This document shows positions 8,224 through 17,260 of a DNA stretch of 64,000 nucleotides, one piece after another. The stretch lies in assembly GCF_017355935.1 (NCBI RefSeq), contig NZ_JAFIQT010000003.1, forward strand, positions 503,450 to 567,449, in the 5' to 3' direction. Source of the DNA: Telluribacter humicola (lineage in GTDB: Bacteria; Bacteroidota; Bacteroidia; Cytophagales; Spirosomataceae). Both the position numbers and the translations under genes were made by a program. Every line of letters starts with the position of its first letter. Positions within the stretch are counted from its first letter, which is position 1. Under the pieces are notes generated by a model. It did not search any database, had not been told where the DNA came from, and saw nothing but the letters and a program-made list of their open reading frames with translations.

Positions 8224-8255
8224 GCCACCCGACTATGAGTCGGGTGGCTTTTTTT
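8224..8255 (+). terminator. rho-independent terminator after the isomerase-like gene
   Basis: An 11-bp perfect stem (8224-8234 with 8238-8248), a three-base loop atg, and a run of seven T at 8249-8255. It closes the carboxylesterase/isomerase unit. Confidence 0.9.
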
Positions 8256-8470
8256 ATACTACTCCCTATCCCCCAGCGGTTACTATTAATAGACCGGTAC
8301 AACATAAGGTACCCGGTGGAAGTTTTAGTATTATATACTACCTACCTAGAGTACCTGCGGAAAGTAAAGCCTGCTATAATCTGAAACAATATCCCCTAAC
8401 AAGCCTTTCCTATTAAAACCACTCACTATTAGCCTTTTATATTCCAGAAACCGAAATCCTAGATACCTGC

Positions 8471-9253
8471 ATGGAAGAAAACGAAAAACTGCAACTGACC
8501 GAGGACGAGAAGAAACTGTTTGAGGACCTCATGCCGGAAGACTTGGACGAAATCCTCGATACGGGTGTAAACCGGCGTCACTTCCTGAAATTACTGACCC
8601 TAACCGGCGGAGGAATCCTGGCTTACCAGGCGGCCGCGGCCGAGCAGGTACTGACCCGACCGCTCAACGCACCACCGGCTGAATTACTACCGGCTAGTAT
8701 TGAAAATGGGGTTGATGTCTCATTTAAGGTTAATGGAGCAGCTAAAAAGCTGACGGTAGACTCCCGGATGACGCTGCTGGATACCCTGCGCGAACGGCTG
8801 GAACTTACCGGCTCCAAAAAAGGCTGTGACCACGGGCAGTGCGGCGCGTGTACGGTACTGGTGGATGGTCGCCGGGTGTTGTCATGCCTTACGCTGGCCG
8901 CCAGTTGTGAAGGCCGGTCGGTCAAAACCATTGAGGGGCTGGCCCAGGGCAATGAACTGCATCCGGTACAGGCAGCATTCATCAAAAACGATGGTTTTCA
9001 GTGTGGGTTCTGTACGCCCGGGCAAATCTGCTCGGCGGTAGCCGTACTGGAAGAGGCCAAAAGAGGCGAAGCCAGCTACGTGACCGAAAACGTCCGCAAA
9101 ATATCCGGAGCCATTCCTCTCTCAGATGAGGAGATACGGGAGCGAATGTCGGGCAACCTGTGTCGCTGCGGCGCTTACCCCAATATTGTAGCGGCAATCC
9201 GCGAAGTATACAGCGGGAAACCCGTAGAGCCAACCTGGAAATTTGTAGGGTAA
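8471..9253 (+). CDS. periplasmic aldehyde oxidoreductase, 2Fe-2S subunit (PaoA-like)
   Basis: A 260-residue protein of the xanthine oxidase small-subunit family. An acidic N-terminus is followed by a twin-arginine signal, NRRHFLKLL (34-42). A plant-ferredoxin type 2Fe-2S site follows (Cys119, 124, 127, 139). The second helical 2Fe-2S domain has CGFC (178-181) and CRC (231-233). Together with the next two genes it matches the architecture of the E. coli periplasmic aldehyde oxidase PaoABC, where only this subunit carries the Tat signal and the folded complex is co-exported. The aldehyde substrate is not known. Confidence 0.93.
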   Translation: MEENEKLQLTEDEKKLFEDLMPEDLDEILDTGVNRRHFLKLLTLTGGGILAYQAAAAEQVLTRPLNAPPAELLPASIENGVDVSFKVNGAAKKLTVDSRMTLLDTLRERLELTGSKKGCDHGQCGACTVLVDGRRVLSCLTLAASCEGRSVKTIEGLAQGNELHPVQAAFIKNDGFQCGFCTPGQICSAVAVLEEAKRGEASYVTENVRKISGAIPLSDEEIRERMSGNLCRCGAYPNIVAAIREVYSGKPVEPTWKFVG

Positions 9254-9264
9254 GTACCAGGATC

Positions 9265-9342
9265 GCACTATTGTCCTCCTGAGCGAAGTCGAAGGATAAG
9301 CAACTCATCCGCACTACTGTCACCCTGAGCAAAGTCGAAGGG
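9265..9342. repeat. two copies of a 32-base dispersed intergenic repeat
   Basis: Copies at 9265-9296 and 9311-9342, in the same orientation and 46 bases apart, agree at 27 of 32 positions. The shared core reads CCTGAGCRAAGTCGAAGG. They sit between the 2Fe-2S and FAD subunit genes. From memory, sequences with this core occur as dispersed intergenic repeats in many bacterial genomes; no mobility function is evident here. Confidence 0.7.
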
Positions 9343-9418
9343 CCAACTGCTCCACTTAGAATACATAGCAGGACTTTTTCCAACTGACCCGTAGCATCAA
9401 AACTACTTGCAGAATCTC

Positions 9419-10426
9419 ATGAGACCATTTAAATATACAAATGCTAAAGACGTTCCCAGCGCCACCCGGCTCCTGACGGCCAATCCGGGAGGGCGGTTTT
9501 TGGCGGGCGGTACCAATCTGCTGGACCTGATGAAGGAAGATGTGGAGCGGCCCAATGAGTTAATTGATATTTCCCGCTTAGGCCTTGACCAGATTAAAAC
9601 CATAGCGACCGGCCCCCACAAAGGCGGGCTGTCCATCGGGGGATTGGGCAAGAATACCGATGCGGCCAATCATGCGTTGGTACGCCAGCACTACCCGCTG
9701 CTTACGCAGGCTATACTGGCGGGGGCTTCCGGGCAAATCCGGAATATGGCGACCAACGGAGGCAACCTGTTGCAACGCACCCGCTGTCCGTATTTCTATG
9801 AAGTATCCATGCCCTGCAACAAACGCGAGCCCGGCACTGGCTGCGGTGCGCTGGAAGGTATCAACCGGCTGCATGCCATCTTTGGCTGGTCTGATAAATG
9901 CATCGCCGTGTACCCTTCGGATATGTCAGTGGCACTGGCCGCGCTGGACGCGGTGGTAAGGGTCCGGGATGCCGCCGGTCAGGAACGAACCATTCCTTTT
10001 GGCGACTTCCACCGCCTACCAGGCGATACCCCCGAAAAAGACACCAATCTTAATCATGGTGAACTGATTACGGCCATCGAACTACCTAAGAACAACTTTG
10101 CCGAAAAGTCCTACTACCTCAAAGTCCGGGACCGGGCTTCGTATGCTTTTGCCCTGGTTTCGGTCGCGGCGGCCCTCGAGGTAAGTAACAACCGGATTGA
10201 TCAGGCCCGGATTGCGATGGGAGGGGTGGCGCACAAGCCCTGGCGGGCCCTACAGGCAGAACAGATGTTAGTGGGAAAAGAACCTACGGAAGCTAACTTC
10301 AGGCTGGCCGCCGAAGCCGCGATGGCGGACGCAAAGCCTCTTGAGCATAACAAGTACAAAGTGGAGCTGGGCCGACGAAGCATTGTGCGGGCTCTTCAAG
10401 TAGCCATGGACGGAAAAAGGTCCTGA
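9419..10426 (+). CDS. periplasmic aldehyde oxidoreductase, FAD subunit (PaoB-like)
   Basis: A 335-residue FAD-binding subunit of the molybdopterin dehydrogenase family. It has the FAD motif FLAGGTNLLD (27-36) and a second FAD contact GNLLQRTRCPYF. Residues 123-142 form a loop with three cysteines (RCPYFYE, MPCNK and GTGC) at the place where PaoB and 4-hydroxybenzoyl-CoA reductase hold an extra 4Fe-4S cluster. I see only three Cys in the segment, so coordination is uncertain. The ATG at 9419 starts directly on the conserved RPFKY opening; the TTG at 9407 adds four residues. It follows the small subunit and precedes the large one by 21 bases. Confidence 0.92.
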   Translation: MRPFKYTNAKDVPSATRLLTANPGGRFLAGGTNLLDLMKEDVERPNELIDISRLGLDQIKTIATGPHKGGLSIGGLGKNTDAANHALVRQHYPLLTQAILAGASGQIRNMATNGGNLLQRTRCPYFYEVSMPCNKREPGTGCGALEGINRLHAIFGWSDKCIAVYPSDMSVALAALDAVVRVRDAAGQERTIPFGDFHRLPGDTPEKDTNLNHGELITAIELPKNNFAEKSYYLKVRDRASYAFALVSVAAALEVSNNRIDQARIAMGGVAHKPWRALQAEQMLVGKEPTEANFRLAAEAAMADAKPLEHNKYKVELGRRSIVRALQVAMDGKRS

Positions 10427-10447
10427 TTTTTAAAAGCCCTTAATTGT

Positions 10448-12574
10448 ATGGAAGAGAAAAATAAAATGGTCGGTATGCCCGTCAGTCGCATCGATGGGAT
10501 TCTAAAGGTTACCGGCAAGGCTGACTATTCCGTGGACCACCCGGTGACGAATGTCGCCCACGCCATGATTTTCAAAAGCACGATTGCCGCCGGAAAGATT
10601 CGGGACATTGACACCGCCGCGGCCGAGAAAGCGCCCGGCGTACTAGCCGTCATTACTCATAAGAACGCGCCTAAGCTGAACGAAAAAGGGGGTATCCGGG
10701 GCGGAGCCATGCTGCAAAGTCCGGTTATTGAATTTTATGGTCAACATATAGGTCTAGTGGTAGCCGAAACCTTTGAACAGGCCCGGCACGCCGCACGCCT
10801 GATCAAGGTGGACTATGAAGAGGCTTCACCCAGGACCCACTTTGAAAAACTATCCAAAGAAGCCGTAACACCCAAAGACAAAGAACGGGCGGATGTGAAG
10901 CGCGGGGATGTGAAAGCGGCACTTGCCAACGCCGAATACAAAGTGGAGGAGGTATACGAAACGCCCATGGAGCACCACCACCCCATGGAACCCCATGCCA
11001 CCATCGCCGAATGGAAGGGAGACCACGTGACCTTGTATAACAGTGCCCAGATTGTATCCGGAGCGCAGAACGCCGCCGCGTCCACGCTTAACCTCAAACC
11101 GGAGCAGGTACGTATTGTATCGCCCTACCTCGGCGGTGGCTTTGGTTCAAAGGGGGGGCAATGGGCCAATCTGGTGCTGACGGCGGTAGCGGCCAAGATG
11201 GTGAACCGGCCGGTACAACTGGCCCTCACTCGCCATCAGATGTTCAATTCGGTTGGGTTGCGACAGCGTAACCATCAGAAGGTAAGTCTGGCTGCTACCA
11301 AAGACGGTAAACTAACGGCCCTGGCGCATGAAACCACCACCCACTGCGCCATTGACAATGAGTTTGTGGAACCCTGCGGCGATTGCTCCAAGGTCATGTA
11401 CGAGGTACCCAACTCGCTCATCAGCTACCGGGTGGTACCCATGCATATCATCCTGCCTACCTACACGCGCGGGCCGGGAAAATCCACGGGAAGCTTTGCG
11501 CTGGAATCAGCGATGGACGAGCTGGCTTACAAGCTAAAAATGGATCCCATCGAGTTCCGCATCAAAAATGAGCCGGAGCGCGACCCCACCAGTGGCAAAC
11601 CCTGGTCGTCACGGACTACGGTGCAATGCCTGCAAGAAGGTGCCAAAGCATTTGGCTGGGAGAAGCGCAAGCCCGAACCCCGCCAGAACCAGCAGGGCAA
11701 CTACCTAATTGGCTACGGGGTGGCTTGCGGTACTTACCCGGCACACCAAAGGCCCAGCTCCGCGCTGGTAAAACTGGACCGAAAGGGCAATGAAGTGACC
11801 GCCACCGTTGAGCTGGCCGCAGCCGATCTCGGCACCGGTACCTACACCATCTTGGCCCAGACCGCCGCCGACGCCCTGGGTCTGCCTATGAATAGGATAA
11901 CCGTCAAAATCGGTGATTCTGATTTACCGCCTGCCGCCGGTTCGGTGGGTTCGGTGGGAGCCACCAGCTACGCCAACGTAGTCAATGATGCCTGTATAAA
12001 AATCACAGATGAGCTGATGGCCAAATCGGGTAAGCAGTTTTTTACCAGACCGACAGCCGCCCAGTTGATGCTTTCTGAAAAAGTCACTGAGTTCCAGACA
12101 CGGGCTGACTCAAAAGAACTGGAGGGTGCCGATGAGTACTCATCGCACAGCTTCAACGCTAACTTTGCGGAGGTACGGGTAGATATGTATACTGGCATGG
12201 TACGCGTGGACCGCTTCCTGGCCGTAACCGGAGCGGGCAAAATACTGAATCCTAAAACGGCCAATTCACAGGTGATTGGAGGCGTAGCCTGGGGCATAGG
12301 TATGGCCTTATCCGAAGAGTCAGTAGTTGACCCGCGCTGGGGCAACTTCGTCACCCGCTCCCTGGCCGATTATCACGTTCCTTCCAATCTAGACATAGGT
12401 ACCATGGAAGCCATTTTTATCCGGGAGGAGGACAAACATTCAAATAGATTAGGCATAAAAGGATTGGGGGAAGTCGGCATCGTGGGCGTATCCGCGGCCG
12501 TTGCCAACGCCGTATTCAATGCCACCGGTAAACGAATTAGGGAACTCCCCATCACACCAGACAAACTCATATAA
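10448..12574 (+). CDS. periplasmic aldehyde oxidoreductase, molybdenum subunit (PaoC-like)
   Basis: A 708-residue large subunit of the xanthine oxidase family that binds the molybdopterin cofactor and carries out hydroxylation of the substrate. Visible signatures are PVSRIDG...TGKADY at the N-terminus, GGGFGSKGG (cofactor loop), TRGPGKSTGSFALESAMDEL, the glycine-rich GSVGSVGATSY, and GLGEVG near the C-terminus, whose Glu is the catalytic base. It has no signal of its own, consistent with co-export with the Tat-tagged 2Fe-2S subunit. A PaoD/XdhC-type cofactor-insertion chaperone is not next to the operon. Confidence 0.93.
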   Translation: MEEKNKMVGMPVSRIDGILKVTGKADYSVDHPVTNVAHAMIFKSTIAAGKIRDIDTAAAEKAPGVLAVITHKNAPKLNEKGGIRGGAMLQSPVIEFYGQHIGLVVAETFEQARHAARLIKVDYEEASPRTHFEKLSKEAVTPKDKERADVKRGDVKAALANAEYKVEEVYETPMEHHHPMEPHATIAEWKGDHVTLYNSAQIVSGAQNAAASTLNLKPEQVRIVSPYLGGGFGSKGGQWANLVLTAVAAKMVNRPVQLALTRHQMFNSVGLRQRNHQKVSLAATKDGKLTALAHETTTHCAIDNEFVEPCGDCSKVMYEVPNSLISYRVVPMHIILPTYTRGPGKSTGSFALESAMDELAYKLKMDPIEFRIKNEPERDPTSGKPWSSRTTVQCLQEGAKAFGWEKRKPEPRQNQQGNYLIGYGVACGTYPAHQRPSSALVKLDRKGNEVTATVELAAADLGTGTYTILAQTAADALGLPMNRITVKIGDSDLPPAAGSVGSVGATSYANVVNDACIKITDELMAKSGKQFFTRPTAAQLMLSEKVTEFQTRADSKELEGADEYSSHSFNANFAEVRVDMYTGMVRVDRFLAVTGAGKILNPKTANSQVIGGVAWGIGMALSEESVVDPRWGNFVTRSLADYHVPSNLDIGTMEAIFIREEDKHSNRLGIKGLGEVGIVGVSAAVANAVFNATGKRIRELPITPDKLI

Positions 12575-12609
12575 ACATCAGATTCCCTTCTGGTAGTACT
12601 ATTCCATTT

Positions 12610-12646
12610 CAAATTCCAGGTACCGTGGTATCTGGAATTTGTTTTT
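12610..12646 (+). terminator. terminator of the PaoABC-like operon
   Basis: A near-perfect 15-bp stem (12610-12624 with 12627-12641, one G-T pair near the tip) is followed by TTTTT. It lies 35 bases after the large-subunit stop. Confidence 0.85.
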
Positions 12647-12802
12647 GCCTTCGTTTGTAAAGGCGAACAGGTACTTTCTTCGTCTGTGTTATTGCTAAGG
12701 TGTCCGGTCACTACATACAAGATGTTTGGTAAGGGTAGTTACGGATGCTGTTTTTGCTTTTAGATACATAAAGAAAGGCTTTGCTTTCAATAGTATAAAC
12801 CC

Positions 12803-15571
12803 ATGTTAAGATTCTCACGTACTATTTTGGGGGTTGCTTCGGTCGGCGCTCTGTCCGTAGCTTCGCTGTTTATGGCCGGCAACTCCGACTTCCGGAAGGT
12901 AGTTACTACTCAGCCAGATTCCCTCATACTCGGCGACTTCGTTGAGTCAGATTTCCCTTTTATCTCTACCTCTATTGATGGCCGCAAGCTGGGATCGGGC
13001 TTCCCGAAGGAAAATGAGGCCGCCCGGACGCTTGCCATCCGGCTCAGCGACAGCGCCTACGTGGCCTTTGATACGGATCTGCTCCGGTGGTCGGTGGCCT
13101 GGACGCGTCAGTTCATGCCCATGCACCTGATGGCGCAGGTATCGTACAGCGATTTCTTCAACAAGAGCAATAAGCTGGCGACCATTGGCGGAGTACCTCA
13201 GCTGGCGACCGGAAGCTACGCAGGTTGGGTTGCTCTGAAAGGCAATCCGGCAACCTTTGAGGTAGGTGCTCCCAAACGAGACTGGATGCCGCTACCGGCC
13301 GAGGAGGCCCGGTGGAATGGCATATACACCTACGGCGATAAGGTAGTACTAAACTACACCGTCGGACAGACACCGGTGATGGAGCTACCCGGAAGTACCT
13401 CATTCAGCGGACAGACCGCCTTTACCCGTACTTTCAGAATAGGGCCTTCGGCCGATGTACTGGGACTCGTACTGGCGGAAGTACCCAATGCTAAGAAAGT
13501 AGAGCAGAATGCGCGCTTTGCTTACATCTACCAGGGCGCTAATCAGGATACCGTTACGGCCATAGGGCTGGCCGGTAAGGGTACTAAGCTGATGACACCC
13601 AGCGTATCGGACAAGGGCCACCTGAAAGTAAGAGTGGCGCCTTCCAGTCAGAGTACGGAAGCTACTTTACTGATTTGGAAAGGCCCGGTCCGCTTGATCA
13701 AGCAGTTTGAGAAAGCCGCCAAAGCTACCAAAATCACTCTCCCCGACGTACAGAAAGGTGGCCCTGCCTACTGGAAACAGGACGTAGTAACGCAGGGAGT
13801 AATAGCGCCGGATACGGCAGCCTTTGTTACCGATAAAGTCACCCTACCCCTACCCAACCCCTGGAAGCGGAACGTACGGGTGGCAGATGTATCCTTCTTC
13901 AAAGATGGACGGGCCGCGGTCATTACTTTCGAGGGCGACGTGTGGTTGATTGATGGCATTGACCGCAGCCTTCAGAATGTGAAGTGGCGGCGGTTTGCGT
14001 CCGGTATGCACGAGACGATGAGCATTGAGGTAGTGACTGATACAGTCTACGTGTTTGGACGGGAGGGTATCGTACGACTGCACGACCTGAACCGCGACGG
14101 CGTAGCCGACTACTACGAAAACTTCTCGAATGTAATGTCCCAGTCGCCGGAAGGCCGGGAGTGGGCGGGTGACCTGGTACACGCGCCGGATGGCAGCTTT
14201 TATGTAGCCAAGGGCGGTAGTCTGAGCAACGGCCCGGGTATGACACCACAAGTGGCCAAGGGATTCCGTCAGGGCTCGAAGCATAATGGCGTCATTCTAC
14301 GGATTTCAGCCGATGGCCGGGAAGCCGAAGTGATCGCTACCGGCCTCAGGGGGCCGTACCTGGGTATTAATCCTGAAACCGGCGTCCTGACCGCCTCCGA
14401 CCAGCAGGGCAACTTTGTACCCTCTACCCCCATTTACCTGATAAAGAAAGGTGACTACTACGGCGTAAGCCCTACTGCTCATGGGCAGGAGAATCCCGAG
14501 ATTACCCCACCGCTTACCTGGATACCTCACCACATTGACCAGTCCAGTATCTCACAGGCCTGGGTGACCAGTAATAAGATGGGTCCCCTGAGCGGGAATC
14601 TGGTACACTACTCCTTTGGCCGTCCCGGTTTGTTTAGGGTATTGATAGATAGTACTTCGCAGGGAGTACAGGGAGGCGTTTCAATAATTCATGCCGACTA
14701 CCCGGCTCCTACTTCAAAAGGTGCCACGAACCCGGTAGACGGGCAGCTCTATGCCGCCGGTTTCAACCTGTGGGGCTCCAATTCAAAAGGGCTGAGTGCG
14801 CTGCTAAGGCTACGCTACACGGGTAAGCCCAGCTATATGGTAAATGGCTTTGAGGTAGGAAAGCAGGGAATTGTACTAAGCTTCGATTCTGAACTTGACC
14901 CGGCTGTAGCTTCCAATCCTGATAATTTTAAGGTAAAAAGATACAACTATAAGCGGACGGAAGAATACGGCTCCGGGCATTATAAACTGGATGGCTCAAC
15001 CGGCGAAGAAACCATGTACGTTTCGGCAGCTTACGTATCGCCTGACCGGAAGAAGGTACTGCTGCTAGTACCGGAGATGAAAGAGGTGATGCAGATGGAG
15101 GTTGACTACCAGTTAAAGGCGAAGGATGGCCATAAAGTTGACGACCAGTTTTGGTTTACCATTAATCATCTGGATGAACTGTCTCCCGCGAAGTATGGGT
15201 TCGAAAAAGTAGATTACAATCTATTGACGGCTCTTAGAGAACCAGCGACCGAAAAGGCCAAAGAAGTAGCCTCCGTTGAAAAAGGAAGGCAGGTATTTCA
15301 GAAAACAGCCTGTGCGGGTTGCCACTCGGAAGGTACCCGTACCAAAGGTATGTACGGTCCTCCTTTCCAAAACCTCTACGGTGCCAAACGTCCGCTGGAA
15401 GATGGTACCACGGTCGTAGCCGATGATAATTACATCAGGGAATCTATCCTGAACCCCTCGGCCAAAATCGTAAAGGGATACAACCCGGAGATGCCTTCCT
15501 TCCAGGGTATCCTGTCTGATACCGATATTGATTCCTTTATTCTGTTTGTGAAGTCACTGGAGAAGAAATAA
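12803..15571 (+). CDS. exported DUF6797/beta-propeller protein with C-terminal cytochrome c
   Basis: A 922-residue exported protein. The N-terminal hydrophobic segment (about 7-25) acts as signal or anchor. Residues about 30-320 match what I recall as the DUF6797 type, followed by a beta-propeller-like region (about 350-680, including FEGDVWLIDG and LVHAPDGSFYVAKGG, as in sorbosone/glucose dehydrogenase-like propellers). A monohaem cytochrome c domain ends the chain: CAGCH at 837-841 and probable distal Met897 in NPEMPSF. It could pass electrons from a sugar-type oxidation to the respiratory chain. The neighbouring periplasmic molybdoenzyme might use it, but the terminator between them argues against one operon. 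Confidence 0.8.
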   Translation: MLRFSRTILGVASVGALSVASLFMAGNSDFRKVVTTQPDSLILGDFVESDFPFISTSIDGRKLGSGFPKENEAARTLAIRLSDSAYVAFDTDLLRWSVAWTRQFMPMHLMAQVSYSDFFNKSNKLATIGGVPQLATGSYAGWVALKGNPATFEVGAPKRDWMPLPAEEARWNGIYTYGDKVVLNYTVGQTPVMELPGSTSFSGQTAFTRTFRIGPSADVLGLVLAEVPNAKKVEQNARFAYIYQGANQDTVTAIGLAGKGTKLMTPSVSDKGHLKVRVAPSSQSTEATLLIWKGPVRLIKQFEKAAKATKITLPDVQKGGPAYWKQDVVTQGVIAPDTAAFVTDKVTLPLPNPWKRNVRVADVSFFKDGRAAVITFEGDVWLIDGIDRSLQNVKWRRFASGMHETMSIEVVTDTVYVFGREGIVRLHDLNRDGVADYYENFSNVMSQSPEGREWAGDLVHAPDGSFYVAKGGSLSNGPGMTPQVAKGFRQGSKHNGVILRISADGREAEVIATGLRGPYLGINPETGVLTASDQQGNFVPSTPIYLIKKGDYYGVSPTAHGQENPEITPPLTWIPHHIDQSSISQAWVTSNKMGPLSGNLVHYSFGRPGLFRVLIDSTSQGVQGGVSIIHADYPAPTSKGATNPVDGQLYAAGFNLWGSNSKGLSALLRLRYTGKPSYMVNGFEVGKQGIVLSFDSELDPAVASNPDNFKVKRYNYKRTEEYGSGHYKLDGSTGEETMYVSAAYVSPDRKKVLLLVPEMKEVMQMEVDYQLKAKDGHKVDDQFWFTINHLDELSPAKYGFEKVDYNLLTALREPATEKAKEVASVEKGRQVFQKTACAGCHSEGTRTKGMYGPPFQNLYGAKRPLEDGTTVVADDNYIRESILNPSAKIVKGYNPEMPSFQGILSDTDIDSFILFVKSLEKK

Positions 15572-15602
15572 GGAACGGTCGGGAAACTAATTTACTTTGG
15601 TT

Positions 15603-16523
15603 ATGAATAAAGTACTTGCTCTTCTACTCAGCCTTACGGCCTTAGGAGCCATAGCGCAGCCTAAGCAGCTATGCGTCACGGTAGATGACTTACCTACGGT
15701 AGAGTATGGGGAAGGAAATCAGAAAGAGATTACTCAGAAGCTGGTCGCTCACTTCCAGAAGTACAACATACCTGCCATTGGATTTGTAAATGAGGGAAAG
15801 CTGTACGAGTCGGGGAAGCTGAAAGCGGAACGGGTAGCGCTTCTACACCAGTGGCTGGACAACGGGTACGAGTTAGGAAATCACACATACGGACATCCGA
15901 GCTACCACCAAACGCCTTTTAGTTCATATTCAAAAGACGTACTGAAAGGTGCAGTGGTAACCCCGCCGCTGAGCAAAAAAGCGGGCTTGCCGTGGAGGTA
16001 CTTCCGACACCCGTTCCTGCACATTGGCCAGAATCAGGCGCGGTATGATTCGCTCAGCTCCTTCCTGACTCAACATAATTTCATTGAAGCTCCGGTCACC
16101 ATTGACAACGATGATTATCTGTTTGCCAAAGCTTACTCCAATGCACACAAAAAGAATGATAAGGCGCAGATGCAGCGCATTGGTTCGGACTACGTAAAGT
16201 ACATGGAGGCCAAAGTCTTTTTTTACGAGCAGGCGAGCGATAAATTATTTAACCGGCAAATTCCGCAGGTCCTGCTGATCCACGCTAATCTGCTTAATGC
16301 TGACTACCTGGATGACCTGGCAGAGATGTACAAGCGAAACGGGTACACATTCGTAGATTTACACACAGCCCTCCGGGATAAAGCTTACCTGGAAAAAATA
16401 ACCAAATTCGGCAACTACGGCATTTCCTGGATTGACCGCTGGGCCCTCAGCCGCTCCGTTCCAAAAGAATTCTTTGCCAATGATCCAGAAACTCCGGCCT
16501 ATATTGTCAATGCAGCAAAGTAG
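15603..16523 (+). CDS. secreted polysaccharide deacetylase
   Basis: A 306-residue protein with a signal peptide (about 1-18, ending GAIA) and a NodB-like deacetylase domain. Motif 1 reads TVDDLPT (catalytic Asp and metal Asp), motif 2 ELGNHTYGHPSYH supplies the two metal-binding His, and YFRHPFLHIG contributes motif 3. The catalytic His motif appears as LLIHANLLNADYL. The ATG at 15603 is used; an upstream TTG adds two residues. The gene starts 31 bases after the cytochrome fusion gene and probably shares its transcript. It likely removes acetyl groups from an N-acetylhexosamine polymer in the periplasm. Confidence 0.9.
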   Translation: MNKVLALLLSLTALGAIAQPKQLCVTVDDLPTVEYGEGNQKEITQKLVAHFQKYNIPAIGFVNEGKLYESGKLKAERVALLHQWLDNGYELGNHTYGHPSYHQTPFSSYSKDVLKGAVVTPPLSKKAGLPWRYFRHPFLHIGQNQARYDSLSSFLTQHNFIEAPVTIDNDDYLFAKAYSNAHKKNDKAQMQRIGSDYVKYMEAKVFFYEQASDKLFNRQIPQVLLIHANLLNADYLDDLAEMYKRNGYTFVDLHTALRDKAYLEKITKFGNYGISWIDRWALSRSVPKEFFANDPETPAYIVNAAK

Positions 16524-16547
16524 AGACGCAAGATTTTGCGTCTCTAC
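16520..16547. repeat. 12-bp-arm palindromic element overlapping a stop codon
   Basis: Perfect arms at 16520-16531 (GTAGAGACGCAA) and 16536-16547 with loop gatt. The TAG stop of the deacetylase lies inside the left arm. It separates two convergent genes and could end transcription, but there is no strong T-tract on either side. The arm resembles a short palindromic repeat that I recall from intergenic regions of other bacteria. Confidence 0.7.
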
Positions 16548-16556
16548 TACAAGGCC

Positions 16557-17117
16557 TTAGTTCAGGCTTGGATCGGTAGGATAATGAGCCATAGAGCGAT
16601 ATTTTCCCCCCATGCTTTTAAGTACTTCGCGCCAGAACTGGTTGGCAGGAGTATTGAACAGAAAATCAGAGGTAGTATGTGAAACGATCCAGGTCTTCTG
16701 CAGGAGTTCATCCAGCAACTGACCACTTCCCCAGCCCGAATAGCCTACAAAGAAACGGACGTCTTCATTGGTAATCTGATTGACGTTGATCAGCGTCTTG
16801 CACTGTTCAAAGTCACCTCCCCAATATATGTTATCTCCTATCTCTGAACCTCCATCGATGAGGTCAGGGCGACGGTGAATAAAGTGCAGGGTATTTTTCT
16901 CTACGGGCCCGCCGAGGTAAAGAGGTATATCCTGATATATCGCTTCTTCAATCACATCGCCAAGCATCAGCTCAGTAGCCTGGTTCAATACAAAACCAAA
17001 AGATCCCTGTTCGTTATGCTCGCATAGCAACACTACACCACGTTCAAAATTCGGATCACCAAGAAAGGGTTCTGCAATCAGCAGGCTACCCTTTGATATA
17101 TTTACAACTGATGCCAT
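16557..17117 (-). CDS. yqgE: YqgE/AlgH family protein
   Basis: A 186-residue protein covering the whole YqgE/AlgH family: GSLLIAEPFLGDPNFERGVVLLCEHN at the start (key residues PFL, DPNF and VVLL), the GFVLN strand, LYLGGPV, and the closing FVGYSGWGSGQLLDEL. The family is cytoplasmic and widespread. Its exact biochemical role is unsettled; in Pseudomonas a relative was described as a regulator of alginate. It converges on the deacetylase gene. Confidence 0.95.
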   Translation of the reverse strand: MASVVNISKGSLLIAEPFLGDPNFERGVVLLCEHNEQGSFGFVLNQATELMLGDVIEEAIYQDIPLYLGGPVEKNTLHFIHRRPDLIDGGSEIGDNIYWGGDFEQCKTLINVNQITNEDVRFFVGYSGWGSGQLLDELLQKTWIVSHTTSDFLFNTPANQFWREVLKSMGGKYRSMAHYPTDPSLN

Positions 17118-17260
17118 AGCTTTTACTTTTAGTTAATTCCTATGCCTAAAATATATTGTTTTTCCGGGAGAAAAACCTATTTCTTTTTTAACCGGAAATA
17201 ACTCACTAAAATTGTTCCACTCCTACTGCCAGGAGTTAAGGTGGCTTTATTTGTAAAGGA

